DNA of 23,506 bases. It comes from CAZKNJ01 sp964554185 (lineage in GTDB: Bacteria > 4484-113). Below the pieces are notes generated by a model that had not been told where the DNA came from, did not search any database, and saw only the letters and a program-made list of their open reading frames with translations. The translations under genes and the position numbers were made by a program. The stretch's first letter is position 1, and each line of letters starts with the position of its first letter. Positions 5,894-15,374 of the stretch are shown here, in pieces. The stretch is taken from contig CAZKNJ010000027.1 of the NCBI GenBank assembly GCA_964554185.1, positions 1-23,506 of the forward strand, in the 5' to 3' direction.

Positions 5894-7117
5894 ATGGCCG
5901 GAACGAAGTACATTACGGACGTACGGAAACTGCCGCATTTGCACGCGCAAGAGAAGGCGGATCTGGCGGAAATACAGCGGTATTTCCGTTTCAAAGCACC
6001 ACAGTACTATCTTGACCTAATCGATTGGGACGACCCCAACGACCCGCTGCGCCGCATCGTCGTACCCCACGCCGACGAGATGATTCAATGGGGCCGGTCG
6101 GACCCGAGCAACGAGACTTCCGTCACCAAAGCTCCGGGCGTGCAGCACAAGTATCCCCACACCGCGCTGCTGCTCGTAAGCGACACCTGCGCTGGCCTGT
6201 GCCGCTTTTGCTTCCGCAAGCGCATCTTCCGCCGGAACAACCCGGAGCTGCTACGCGATGTTGAGGCCGGGCTGCAATACATACGCGAGCATCCCGCCAT
6301 CACGGATGTGCTTCTGACCGGCGGAGACCCACTGGCGCTGTCGACCCGCCGCCTTACGGGAATCGTAGAGCAGCTGCGTCGCATCAAACACGTGAGGATC
6401 GTGCGCATCGGCAGCAAGACGCCGGCCTACGACCCCTACCGCATCTCCGAGGACGACGAACTCATTGCGCTGTTTGCGCGCTTCAGCGGGCCCGGCCACC
6501 GCATGTATCTCATGTGCCACTTCAACCATCCGCGCGAGCTCACCGGCGCGGCCCACGAGGCGGTGGAGCGCGTAATGAAGGCGGGGGTGGTGCTGTGCAA
6601 CCAGACGCCGATCATCCGCGGCGTGAATGACGACCCGGTGGTGCTGGCGGAGCTGATGAGCGAGCTCGCCTCCTCCGGCATCACGCCGTACTACATCTTC
6701 CAGTGCCGCCCCACCAGGGGCAACATGGCTTACACGCTGCCGATTGTGCAGAACTACTTCATCATTGAAGAGGCCAAGCGGCACGTGGACGGGCTGGCCA
6801 AGCGCCTGCGTTTCGTGATGAGCCACGAGCGCGGCAAGATTGAGATTGTAGGCGTGACGCCCGCGCACATCTACCTCAAGTACCACCGGGCCAAGGATCC
6901 TGCGCGCGAAGGCAAGTTCATGGTGTTCCGCCGTGACGACGAGGCCTACTGGTACGACGACCTGCTGGTGCAGGAGCGCCGCACCGGCGTGGTGCACACC
7001 GGCGCCTTGCGCCCGCTGCCGCCCGAAGGAGGCCGCGCCATCGCCCATCTGGATGAGGTCGTGAACGAGCGCACCGCCCACAGCTCCGACATGCTCCAGT
7101 TGCCCTCGGACAACTAG
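5894..7117 (+). CDS. KamA-family radical SAM protein
   Basis: This 407-residue protein belongs to the lysine 2,3-aminomutase (KamA) family. The 4Fe-4S cluster motif is CAGLCRFCFRKR, with Cys99, Cys103 and Cys106. LLTGGDPL and RIGSKTPAYDPYRI are further family segments. The N-terminal YYLDLIDWDDPNDPLRRIVVP is typical of the long KamA branch. No PGGGGK-type PLP-lysine motif is seen in the C-terminal third, where authentic lysine 2,3-aminomutases have it; instead there is SHERGKIEIVG followed by LKYHRAKDP. Aminomutase activity is therefore unproven. The ATG at 5894 is chosen over an upstream ATG at 5723 because AGGAG lies 8 bases before it and the upstream 57 codons are Arg/Ala-rich and unlike the family. 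Confidence 0.88.
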   Translation: MAGTKYITDVRKLPHLHAQEKADLAEIQRYFRFKAPQYYLDLIDWDDPNDPLRRIVVPHADEMIQWGRSDPSNETSVTKAPGVQHKYPHTALLLVSDTCAGLCRFCFRKRIFRRNNPELLRDVEAGLQYIREHPAITDVLLTGGDPLALSTRRLTGIVEQLRRIKHVRIVRIGSKTPAYDPYRISEDDELIALFARFSGPGHRMYLMCHFNHPRELTGAAHEAVERVMKAGVVLCNQTPIIRGVNDDPVVLAELMSELASSGITPYYIFQCRPTRGNMAYTLPIVQNYFIIEEAKRHVDGLAKRLRFVMSHERGKIEIVGVTPAHIYLKYHRAKDPAREGKFMVFRRDDEAYWYDDLLVQERRTGVVHTGALRPLPPEGGRAIAHLDEVVNERTAHSSDMLQLPSDN

Positions 7118-7142
7118 CGCGGTTCTATATCGATTCCGGGAG

Positions 7143-7160
7143 TGGCGACTTCAGTCGCCA
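7143..7160. repeat. dispersed palindrome, TTC-centre family (copy 2)
   Basis: Arms TGGCGACT / AGTCGCCA flank TC. Relative to the copy at 1749, one base changes in the left arm (G to C) and its partner in the right arm (C to G), so pairing is kept. Outer bases GAGT/ACTC extend the stem with a one-base bulge. It lies 26 bases after the kamA-family stop and may also terminate that gene. Confidence 0.8.
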
Positions 7161-7200
7161 TACTCTCCGGACGAGGGCCTCATTCCCCGGTCAGAAGGTG

Positions 7201-7218
7201 TGGGGGATGAATCCCCCA
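7201..7218. repeat. dispersed palindrome, GA-centre
   Basis: Perfect 8-base arms TGGGGGAT / ATCCCCCA flank GA. The reverse complement has the TTCA core of the neighbouring copy, so it may be the same family in the other orientation. Confidence 0.7.
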
Positions 7219-7269
7219 ATCCGGTTCTCTTGTCCAGCCGATGTCTGGGCGCTTTCCGCGCACTGCTTC

Positions 7270-7298
7270 TTGCGTTCTCTGGAATAGCGCAGTATGAT
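7270..7298 (+). promoter_or_regulatory. promoter of dnaE2
   Basis: TTGCGT (7270-7275), a 17-base spacer and TATGAT (7293-7298). It predicts a transcript start near 7305, 30 bases before the ATG at 7334. No LexA-type operator was recognised in the visible part. Confidence 0.65.
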
Positions 7299-7333
7299 GA
7301 TGATGCGTCACGGGCGGGCGCGGAGGTGGAGCG

Positions 7334-10300
7334 ATGTCAAGNNNNNNNNNNNNNNNNNNNNNNNNNNNNNNNNNNNNNNNNNNNNNNNNNNNNNNNNNNN
7401 NNNNNNNNNNNNNNNNNNNNNNNNNNNNNNNNNNNNNNNNNGCGCCTACAGCTTCCACGGCGGCACGGCGCTGCCGGCACGGCTGGCGCAGGCGGCGCGG
7501 GAGCGCAGCTTCAACGCGTTGGCGCTCACCGATCTGAACGGCCTCTACGGCGCGGTGGGCTTTTACCAGGCGTGCCGCGAGCATGGCCTCAAGCCCCTCA
7601 TCGGCGCCACCGTGGATGAACCGCTACGCCCCCGTAGGCGGGCCATAGCACTGGCTCGCGATCTTGCGGGCTACGAATCGCTTTGCCGCCTGTGCAGCGC
7701 ACGCCAGCTTGAACCTGCATTTAACCTTTTGTTTTCGCTGCGCGAACACGCTGCCGGCCTGATCATCCTCACGAGCGATGCGCAATTGGCCCGCGATCTT
7801 GCGCCTGCGTTTGCGCCGGGCAGCCTCTGCCTGAAAGCCCTCCCGCCAGAGGATGCGGCCGGCACGGCGCAGCTCAAGCGACTGACATCCCTCGCGCAGG
7901 AACTTCATCTCCCGCTGGTGGCCGCCAACGATGTCTGGATGCTGGACGCGGCGGACTGGGAGACCCACTGCCTGCTGCGCGCCATCGGTCAAAACGAAAT
8001 CATCCACCGGGTGAAGGATGCCGCCCCGCCGCAGCGCCACCTGCTCAGCGTGCAGGAGATGCAGCGCGCCTTCGCCGCCGTCCCCGAGGCGCTGGCCAAC
8101 ACGCGGCGCATTGCCGACGAGTGCAATCTGGAGCTGCCGCTGGGAAAGATATTTTTCCCGCACTTCCCGCTGCCGCCGGGCGAGACGCCGGAGCAACGGC
8201 TGCGGGCGCTGGCGGTGGAGGGAGTGCGCCGCCGTTATCCCCGCATCACCACTAAGGTGCGCGCGCGGCTCAACTACGAGCTTGAAGTAATAAACAAACT
8301 CGGCTTCGCCTCCTACCTGTTGGTGGTGCACGATCTCGTGGCCGAGGCCAACCGGCGCGGCATCCCCAACCTCGGGCGCGGCAGCGCCGCCAACTCCATG
8401 GTCTGCTACGCGCTGAACCTCACCCACGTGGAGCCGCTGGCGTACAACCTCTATTTTGAGCGGTTCATGAATCCCGAGCGGGAATCCCCGCCGGACGTGG
8501 ACCTTGACTTCAACTGGAAGCGCCGCGACGAAATCGTGCGCTACGTCTACGACCGCTACGGCGCCGGCCGCGTGGCCATGATCTCCACGCATGTCACCTT
8601 CCAGGCGCGTTCGGCGCTGCGCGAAAGCGCCAAGGCGATGGGGCTGCTTGACCGCGAGCTGGAGCGCTTCATCAAGCGCCTGCCGTTCTGGAGCGCGGAC
8701 GGCCTGCTGGACAAGGTCGGCGCGGAGCACCCCGAAGTGCGCGGGCTGGACCTCAGCGCGCCGGAGTACCGCGCGATGTTCGCCCAGGCGGCGAAGCTCG
8801 CGGACCTGCCGCGCCACCTGGGCATCCACGTCGGCGGCATCGTCATCGCGCCGGAGCACATCTGTAAGCACACCGCGCTCTACGAGGCCGCCAAGGGCTT
8901 CGTGGTCACCCACTACGAGATGTTCGGCGTGGAGGACATCGGCCTGGTGAAGATTGACCTGCTGGGCAACCGCTCGCTGGGCGTGATGGAGGACGCGCTG
9001 GCTTCGCTGCGCCAGCGCGGCATCACCCCGCCGGTAGACGACTTCAATACGACCACCACCGACCCGCGCACGGTGGAGATGGTAACGCGCGGGCGCACCA
9101 TGGGCTGCTTCTACATTGAAAGCCCCGCGATGCGCCAGCTGCTGCAGAAGCTCGGCACCCGCACCTTCGAGGAGCTGACCGCCGCCAGCTCGGTCATCCG
9201 CCCCGGCGTGGCCGAAAGCGGGATGATGCAGGAGTACATCCGCCGCCACCGCAACCCCGAGTTCATCCGCCATATCCATCCGAAGCTCGCGCAGGTGCTC
9301 AGCGAAACCCACGGCGTGATGATTTACCAGGAGGACGTGATGAAGGTCGGCCACGAGCTGGCGGGAATGTCGCTCGCGCAGGCCGATTTGCTGCGCCGGG
9401 CGATGAGCGGCAAGCTGCGCTCCCCCGAGGCGATGGCGGAGATGCGCGAAAGCTTCCTTCAGCAGTGTCACGCGCGCGGGGTGAAGCCCGCGGTGGCGCA
9501 GGAGCTCTGGCGCCAGATTCGCAGCTTCGCCGGCTACGCCTTCTGCAAGGCGCACAGCGCCGCCTTCGCCGTGCTGTCCTTCCAGGTCGCCTACCTCAAG
9601 GCGCACCATCCCGCCGAGTTCATGGCGGGCGTGCTGTCCAACCACGGCGGCTTCTACGCCACCGGCGTCTACATCCAGGAGTGCCGCCGGCTCGGCCTGC
9701 TGCTGCTGCCGCCCTGCGTCAACCGCAGCGCCCTGGACTTCACCGCCGAGGACGGGGGTAGGGCGGTGCGCGTGGGCCTGCGCGAAATCGGCGAAGTGCA
9801 TACCGGCACGCTGGAAAGCATCCTCGCCGCGCGCGAAAAAGACGGCGCGTTTACCTCGCTGCGCGATTTGCTGCGGCGCACCCGCTGCCGCTATACCGAT
9901 CTGCAGGTGCTGGCGCTGGTGGGCGCGCTGGACTGCTTCGGCTTCACCCGCCCGCAACTGCTGTGGCTGCTGCAATGCGAGTTCGCCAACAGCCGCGGCC
10001 ATGGCGGTTTCCTGGAGCTGGACGACGGCGACGGGCTGGAACTGCTGGCGCAACTGCCGCCGCTTACCGATTACGACGCGCTCACCCGCTGCCGCCTGGA
10101 GGTGCAGTACCTGGGCTATGGGGTGGGGGCGCACCCGCTGTCGTTCTTCCTGCCGCACATGGGCGAGCTGGCGGCGGCGGAAGACCTGCTGCGCCACGCG
10201 GGCAGGACCGTGCGCCTGGCGGGCTGGTGCATCGCCACCAAGCGCGTGGCGACCCGCAAACGCGTGCCGGTGCGGCAACGGGATGACGAACCCACTGCCT

Positions 10301-10656
10301 CCTCCGCGCCGCCCGCGCGGCTGCGCCCGTCCGACGAACTGGGACTGACCGGCCACGAAGTGCTCAGCGCGCCCACCGTGCGGGTGCCGACCGGCCGCGC
10401 CATGAAGTTTATGAGCATGGAAGACCTGACCGGCGCCTACGAAGCCGTCCTCTTCCCCGACGCCTACGAGCGCTTCGCGCCCATCGCCACCCGCCCCGGC
10501 CCCTTCATCGTCACCGGCCGGGTGGACGCCGAATACGGCAGCCCCACGGTGAACGTCTCCGCCCTGGAACTCGCCTCCAGCCTGCCTTTCACCCCCAAAG
10601 CCCCGCTGCTGGAGTTGGCGGAAGCGGAAGCAATCACTGGATACGATTCATGGTAA
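7334..10656 (+). CDS. dnaE2: error-prone DNA polymerase III alpha subunit (DnaE2/ImuC type), interrupted by an assembly gap
   Basis: This C-family DNA polymerase is of the type used in translesion synthesis. In order it shows: a PHP domain beginning in the gap and resuming at AYSFHGGTALP, with ALTDLNGLYGAV; a long palm and thumb with GRGSAANSMVCYALN and the catalytic PDVDLDF (acidic residues intact); finger segments such as FAGYAFCKAHSAAFAVLSFQ; a helix-hairpin-helix region; and a C-terminal OB fold (MKFMSMEDLTGAYEAVLFPDAYERF). GRGSAANS and the overall length favour DnaE2 over the replicative DnaE1. No ImuA or ImuB gene is adjacent. The start ATG at 7334 has GGAGG 7 bases upstream; the gap makes the frame across it meaningless, and sequence after it is in frame from 7444. 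The stop abuts the stop of the convergent gene with no spacer. Confidence 0.9.
7342..7441. other. assembly gap (100 N) inside dnaE2
   Basis: Exactly 100 N, a conventional placeholder of unknown true length. No sequence is shared across the edges. The missing part should encode the start of the PHP domain, including its first His-X-His pair. Confidence 0.95.
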
Positions 10657-11715
10657 TTATGTCGTATTCGCTGTCTCTTCTCCCGCGGCGTGCGCGGCAT
10701 TGTACTCGTCAATGCTCGCCTGGATGGCGGCATCCTGCTCCGCCAGCTTCTCCACCGCGGCGTCTATCAGCGCCTGTTTGGCCTCGTATTCCTCGTCGCT
10801 TTCAAAGTACTCGCTGGCGAACAGCTCGCGGGCGCGCTCCACGCCCTCATCATGCTTGCCCATATCGTGGTAGTAGATGAGCGTGGTTATCGCATAGCCG
10901 ATGTAGTAGTCGTTGTGCGTGTCATTGAATCGCCGGGCGTATCCGTCGTTAACCTGCCGTTGGAGGTCCTTTTCCTGGAGCGCCAGCCAATTCACGTAGA
11001 ATTCTGGGAAGCGTGAAGATACGTTGACGAGGACACCATCTTTGTCCAGCGAGAGAATGAGCTGGCGGTCCGGACTGGCCGCATGGCAGACATCGCCCCA
11101 GAGCTGCCATCCCGCGTAGCCGATGAACTCGGGCGAAAAGTCGTTATCTATATCGCTGATTTCCCTAATCGCAATTCCGCTGACACTCACGCTGTTGTCA
11201 ATCAACTTCACTGTGGAATCACCCTCGGAGACGAAGGAGAATATGTTCAGCCAGCTGTTGAAGTAGTTGTTACCACCGAAGTTCGAGAACACGGTCAGGC
11301 TTCTCCCGCTCGGCGCGGAGAAGGGGAGTTTTCTCAGCTCAATCTCTTGAATAGTGTAGGCGCTGAAATACCCCATCTGGTGCCAGGAACCATCGTCCCC
11401 CAAGTAGTAGAAGAGGAGAATGCTCCTATCTCCTTCCTTCAGTATCACCCCCGGCGCAATCTCCACGTCAATCCATCGGTCGAGCATGCTCTGGTTGCGG
11501 TAAAACTCCAGATACCGCACCCTCGGCGCATCCACGCCCGCCCAGTAACCGCTGCGGTCGTCAAACAGGATTAGCTCGCCGGGTATTGCGCCCAGCTCCT
11601 CCGGCAGATAGGGGACTACCGCCGGCTCCTCCGATGCGCCCGCCCGTCCATCGGGCGCAATCAACAGCGCCGCCACTAGGCCAATGACCAGCCCTCGGAA
11701 TACCCATCCGCGCAT
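10657..11715 (-). CDS. exported protein of unknown function
   Basis: This 352-residue protein is not recognised. Residues 1-27 form a signal peptide (MRGWVFRGLVIGLVAALLIAP, then a small-residue cleavage region near AGASEE). The mature part is rich in aromatic residues and predicted beta strands (about 30-230), followed by an acidic helical C-terminal section (about 235-345) with DEGVERARELFASEYFESDEEYEAKQALIDAAVEKLAEQ, which looks like TPR-type or coiled-coil helices. No catalytic motif or lipobox is seen. A TATAAT lies 6 bases before the ATG, so it should be leaderless. It is convergent with dnaE2, and its own stop directly follows the dnaE2 stop. A periplasmic or cell-surface role is inferred from the signal peptide only. 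Confidence 0.75.
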   Translation of the reverse strand: MRGWVFRGLVIGLVAALLIAPDGRAGASEEPAVVPYLPEELGAIPGELILFDDRSGYWAGVDAPRVRYLEFYRNQSMLDRWIDVEIAPGVILKEGDRSILLFYYLGDDGSWHQMGYFSAYTIQEIELRKLPFSAPSGRSLTVFSNFGGNNYFNSWLNIFSFVSEGDSTVKLIDNSVSVSGIAIREISDIDNDFSPEFIGYAGWQLWGDVCHAASPDRQLILSLDKDGVLVNVSSRFPEFYVNWLALQEKDLQRQVNDGYARRFNDTHNDYYIGYAITTLIYYHDMGKHDEGVERARELFASEYFESDEEYEAKQALIDAAVEKLAEQDAAIQASIDEYNAAHAAGEETANTT

Positions 11716-11721
11716 GGTGCG

Positions 11722-11727
11722 ATTATA
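11722..11727 (-). promoter_or_regulatory. -10 box of the exported-protein gene (leaderless)
   Basis: On the - strand a perfect TATAAT, 6 bases before the start codon at 11715. A small palindrome CTCAG-CTG-CTGAG (11736-11748) sits in the spacer and could be an operator. Confidence 0.65.
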
Positions 11728-11898
11728 ACCGACGCCTCAGCTGCTGAGTGGTACTGGCGAAGCCCGCCGGCCGAGACCCATTTCACAACTTAGGCCGCCC
11801 CGGAGCTTGACGGAACGCGAATACCCCGCTATCCTTCTAACCTGTTTGCCCGCCTGAATCCTTGTGAAATAAAACACAATCACCTTAAGGGGGACCTG

Positions 11899-13482
11899 AT
11901 GTCCGTTGATCCTAAGAGCATACTCAAGAAATACGGCATTGAGACCACCGGTAAGTCTTACCGCAACCTCAACATGCCCGAACTCGTAGAGCACGCGCTG
12001 CGGCGCGAAGAAGGCTTCCTCGCCAGCAACGGCGGCCTGGTGACTCGCACCGGCATCTGGACCGGCCGCTCGCCCGACGCCAAGTTCACCGTGCGCGACG
12101 CCGCGACCGAAGAGGGCGTGTGGTGGGACGGGCCTAACAAGTCCACCACACACGAGCACTTCAAGCGCATCAACGCCAAGGTCCTGGATTACATGAAGGA
12201 CAAGGACCTGTTCATCTTCGACGGCTTCGTCAACGCCGATCCCAAGCTGCGGATGCCCATCCGCGTGATCACCGAGCTGGCCTGGTCGGCCATGTTCTCG
12301 CAGACGCAATTCCGCAACGGCACCCGCGAAGAGCTGGAGAACTTCGAGCCGGAGATGACGTTGTTCCACGTGCCGCTGCTTATGCTGGACGCCGAAAAGG
12401 ACGGCACCGGCCTGCAGGCGGGCGTATTGATGGATTACACGAACAACCTTATTCTCGTGGCCGGCAGCGGCTACTGCGGCGAGATTAAGAAGAGCATCTT
12501 CACCGCCCTGAACTTCATTATGCCCACCAAGGGCGTGCTGCCGATGCACTGCTCCGCCAACGTGGGCAAGAAGGGCGACACTGCGCTGTTCTTCGGCCTC
12601 TCTGGCACGGGTAAGACCAGTCTTTCCGCTGATCCCGGCCGCCGGCTCATCGGCGACGACGAACATGGCTGGGGCCCCGACGGCATCTTCAATTTCGAGG
12701 GCGGCTGCTACGCCAAGCTCATCCGCATCTCGCTGGAGACCGAGCCCCAGATCTTCAACGCCATCCGTTTCGGTTCGGTGCTGGAGAACGTGGTGGTGGA
12801 CGAAGACCGCGTTCCCGACTACTTCGATCCCAGCATCACCGAGAACACCCGCGGGACTTACCCGCTGGAGCATATTGACAACGTGGAAATCTCCGCGCGC
12901 GGCGGCCACCCGAAGAACGTGGTGTTCCTCACCGCCGACGCCTTCGGCCTGCTGCCCCCGCTGTCGCGGCTAACGCCCGCGCAGGCGGCCTACCAGTTCA
13001 TCAGCGGCTACACCGCTAAGCTGGCCGGCACCGAGCGCGGCATCAACGAGCCCAAGGCCACTTTCAGCGCCTGCTTCGGCCTGCCGTTCCTTCCGCGCCA
13101 TCCCGGCGTCTACGCCGACATGCTGATGGAGCGCGCCGCCAAGCACGGCAACAACTTCTGGCTGGTAAACACCGGCTGGAGCGGCGGCCCCTACGGCGTG
13201 GGCGAGCGTATGCCCATCAAGCTGACGCGAGCCCTGCTCAACGCGGCGGTGGACGGCGAGCTGGACAACGTGAAGTTTGAGCAGGAGGCGGCATTCGGCT
13301 TGAGCATCCCGACCGAGTGTCCCGGCGCCGATAAGAAGCTCCTCTCCCCGCGCAACACCTGGCCCGATGCCAAGGCCTACGACGAGAAGGCCAAAGACCT
13401 GCGCGGCATGTTTGAGGACAACTTCAAGAAGTACGAGGCCAATGTCTCGCCCGAAGTCGTCGCCGCGGGATTTAAGCGGTAG
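11899..13482 (+). CDS. pckA: phosphoenolpyruvate carboxykinase (ATP)
   Basis: It converts oxaloacetate and ATP to phosphoenolpyruvate, ADP and CO2, the entry step of gluconeogenesis. The 527-residue protein has the substrate-binding TGRSPDAKF (56-63), the P-loop GLSGTGKTSL (233-242), the metal-binding kinase-2-like IGDDEHGW (251-258), ENTRGTYPLEHIDN and NTGWSGGPYGVGERM. Length is typical of the ATP-dependent family and unlike the GTP form. A strong Shine-Dalgarno (AAGGGGGAC) precedes the ATG. A weak promoter with TTGCCC, 17 bases and ATAAAA lies in the 60 bases upstream. It is a single-gene unit between oppositely oriented genes. Confidence 0.97.
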   Translation: MSVDPKSILKKYGIETTGKSYRNLNMPELVEHALRREEGFLASNGGLVTRTGIWTGRSPDAKFTVRDAATEEGVWWDGPNKSTTHEHFKRINAKVLDYMKDKDLFIFDGFVNADPKLRMPIRVITELAWSAMFSQTQFRNGTREELENFEPEMTLFHVPLLMLDAEKDGTGLQAGVLMDYTNNLILVAGSGYCGEIKKSIFTALNFIMPTKGVLPMHCSANVGKKGDTALFFGLSGTGKTSLSADPGRRLIGDDEHGWGPDGIFNFEGGCYAKLIRISLETEPQIFNAIRFGSVLENVVVDEDRVPDYFDPSITENTRGTYPLEHIDNVEISARGGHPKNVVFLTADAFGLLPPLSRLTPAQAAYQFISGYTAKLAGTERGINEPKATFSACFGLPFLPRHPGVYADMLMERAAKHGNNFWLVNTGWSGGPYGVGERMPIKLTRALLNAAVDGELDNVKFEQEAAFGLSIPTECPGADKKLLSPRNTWPDAKAYDEKAKDLRGMFEDNFKKYEANVSPEVVAAGFKR

Positions 13483-13525
13483 GAAGCGGTCGCAGGCGCA
13501 ACTTGGGCCACCCGGCAGGGCCTGG

Positions 13526-14203
13526 CTACAGGCTGAATCCGCGTTGCTTCAGCTCGTAGAACAGCAGGTCGAAGGCCTGCCTTACCCAAACGCCTTCCGC
13601 GTCGGCGAGGTTCATCTCCTCAAAAAGCCAGGAGTAGCCGCGCGCGCCTTCATGGGCCAGAAGTCTCTGAAGGTCTTCGGCGCAGGCCGTGACGAGGTCC
13701 CGCGTGGCGTACGCGCTGAAGCGGTCGGCAATCTGTGCCGCTCCATATAAGCGGAGCAGAGAGTACAGGTCACGCAAATCGGAGCCGCGCTTCACCCAGC
13801 GGCCGTCGGCGGCCGCCGAGGCGCTTTTCATCACGAACAGGGCTACAGTGCCTGCTGCCAGCGCCTTCACTCCGCCTTCAAGCTCTACCGTAAGTTTATC
13901 CTCGAAGGCGAACTCGACTCTGCTCCTGCCCTCCGGCGTGCGCATATGGAGCACCTCTACCGGTATCTCCCTGTTTGCTGCAACGATGGCCTCTCCCAGC
14001 GCTTGGTCGGTAACCGCGATATCAATGTCAGTCGTCATCCGCAGAGCGTGCTCCAACGGCCAGCGTTCCCGGCCCACGGAGTACCAGTGAAGCAACACCG
14101 CAGTGGCGCCGACGATGACGAAGTTGCCATGGTCGGCCTGGTGCCGCTGCGCCAGCTCGCGCACGCTCGCAAGATGCCGGTTGAAAAGAGCGCTAGTATC
14201 CAA
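13526..14203 (-). CDS. AbiEii-like nucleotidyltransferase toxin
   Basis: This 225-residue protein has the DNA polymerase beta-type nucleotidyltransferase core of AbiEii/MenT-like toxins: VIVGATAVLLHWYS (about 29-42) as the Gly-rich motif and RMTTDIDIAV (55-64) with the metal-binding Asp59 and Asp61. Family members transfer nucleotides, in some cases to tRNA ends, and stop growth when not neutralised. The rest is helical. The gene overlaps the end of the AbiEi-like gene by 11 bases, so the two are co-transcribed and probably translationally coupled. The third catalytic acid expected in the following strands is not obvious by eye, so activity is likely but not proven. Confidence 0.8.
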   Translation of the reverse strand: MDTSALFNRHLASVRELAQRHQADHGNFVIVGATAVLLHWYSVGRERWPLEHALRMTTDIDIAVTDQALGEAIVAANREIPVEVLHMRTPEGRSRVEFAFEDKLTVELEGGVKALAAGTVALFVMKSASAAADGRWVKRGSDLRDLYSLLRLYGAAQIADRFSAYATRDLVTACAEDLQRLLAHEGARGYSWLFEEMNLADAEGVWVRQAFDLLFYELKQRGFSL

Positions 14204-15368
14204 GGACCTTCTCCCGGAGCATTTCCGCTACCGCTTTCCCCCGGTGCGGGGCATGCATGAGATCGTAGTACAGCTGGACCGGATGCACTACCGTCACACT
14301 TCCCGCTGGCTGCGAGAATTGGTATACCCCTTCGTCGCGCGGGGTCATCAGCCAGAAGTTCTCATCGCGTTCAGCTATTTCGGAATTGGGCAGGTTCTCT
14401 ACCAACGTGTCCGGCTCGTCGCAATAGACCGCGACCATGGGGTTTAGCGTCATTGGCGCAAAGCGGTTGGCCGCGCCCCAGAGAGTGAACGCGTGCCGTA
14501 GGCCCTTCCTGGCGCACACATCCTCAACCTGCTTCTCCAGCACGGTCGGTTCGGCTACGAAGACCCGGTACCGCTGCACCTTACGGGCAAAGCGCTTCGG
14601 CTGCGATACCCAGGCATCTAGAAGGTCGGCGCGGTGGTCAAGGTAGAAGTGGTCGCCCTCACGCCGGAGGTAACCCGAGTGCTGCAGGGCCCTCAACACA
14701 GTGCTGGCATAGCCGGCGCCTATGCGTACTGTAGCCGCCGACGCGCGCACACCGAATCCCATTTCGGGACTGCTCGCCAAGAGCATTCTCACCACGCGGG
14801 ATGCCTTCGGCGAGCCGAGGTTGAACGGCGCCCTGACACCTGTGGGCATCCGCAACGAAGTGCGTTCTCCCTCCTGTTGAACCTGGAAGTTGCGGCCAAA
14901 CAAGCAGAGGTTGCCCGACTCATCGTAGTAGGATGCGCCTTCTTTGCGCAGCGCTTCTTGCGCACCCCTACTTACGCGCCCGCTAACTACTAAAAGACGC
15001 AAGTCCTGTTGTTGGTGTCTCTTTGTCGCTTCCCTAAACGCGCTCAAGAGCGTAGGCAAGTCGCCCGGATGCACTACTTGTTTTGCCTGCACCGCAAATA
15101 CGGTGGCGTCGCCGTCAAGATTCATCGTCACCAGATTGCCAAGCCCCGCAGCCGATGGCTGATGCGCGCTCAGATCTACCTTGACTGGCGCTTTCCCATG
15201 CCTGGGCACGAGTGCTGCCCGGCCCGATACGTTGCGCTCCACCACCAGCCACTCGCCGGTGAACTGGAGCAGCGCGCGCTTCAAACCGTCCAGAAGACGT
15301 TTCACCTTTTGGGATTCCACGACTACAGTGTTCCATATACGCAGCCGTTCTGTCAAGAGCGAACACAT
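14193..15368 (-). CDS. AbiEi-like antitoxin / transcriptional regulator
   Basis: This 391-residue protein is the first gene of the pair. Its C-terminal quarter carries the hallmark of AbiEi-family antitoxins (VVHPVQLYYDLMHAPHRGKAVAEMLREKVL). Around 200-260 there is a winged-helix-like DNA-binding region (ASRVVRMLLAS, then YASTVLRALQHSGYLRREGDHFYL). The N-terminal 180 residues form an extra domain with LRLLVVSGRVSRGAQEALRKEGASYYDESGNLCL, found in long members of this family and resembling a degenerate nuclease-like fold. Classical AbiE antitoxins repress their own promoter by binding inverted repeats. A promoter with TTGTTA and TATCAT ends 6 bases before the ATG, which fixes the start at 15368 and predicts a leaderless mRNA. 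Confidence 0.8.
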   Translation of the reverse strand: MCSLLTERLRIWNTVVVESQKVKRLLDGLKRALLQFTGEWLVVERNVSGRAALVPRHGKAPVKVDLSAHQPSAAGLGNLVTMNLDGDATVFAVQAKQVVHPGDLPTLLSAFREATKRHQQQDLRLLVVSGRVSRGAQEALRKEGASYYDESGNLCLFGRNFQVQQEGERTSLRMPTGVRAPFNLGSPKASRVVRMLLASSPEMGFGVRASAATVRIGAGYASTVLRALQHSGYLRREGDHFYLDHRADLLDAWVSQPKRFARKVQRYRVFVAEPTVLEKQVEDVCARKGLRHAFTLWGAANRFAPMTLNPMVAVYCDEPDTLVENLPNSEIAERDENFWLMTPRDEGVYQFSQPAGSVTVVHPVQLYYDLMHAPHRGKAVAEMLREKVLGY

Positions 15369-15374
15369 GATAAT

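Noticed and set aside
7624..10356. 910-codon open frame on the - strand
   Set aside because: It lies wholly antisense to the well-supported dnaE2, is rich in His, Ala, Gln and Arg, and shows no domain. Long antisense frames are expected opposite GC-rich genes.
11737..12909. 390-codon open frame on the - strand
   Set aside because: Antisense to pckA, low-complexity composition and no recognisable motif.
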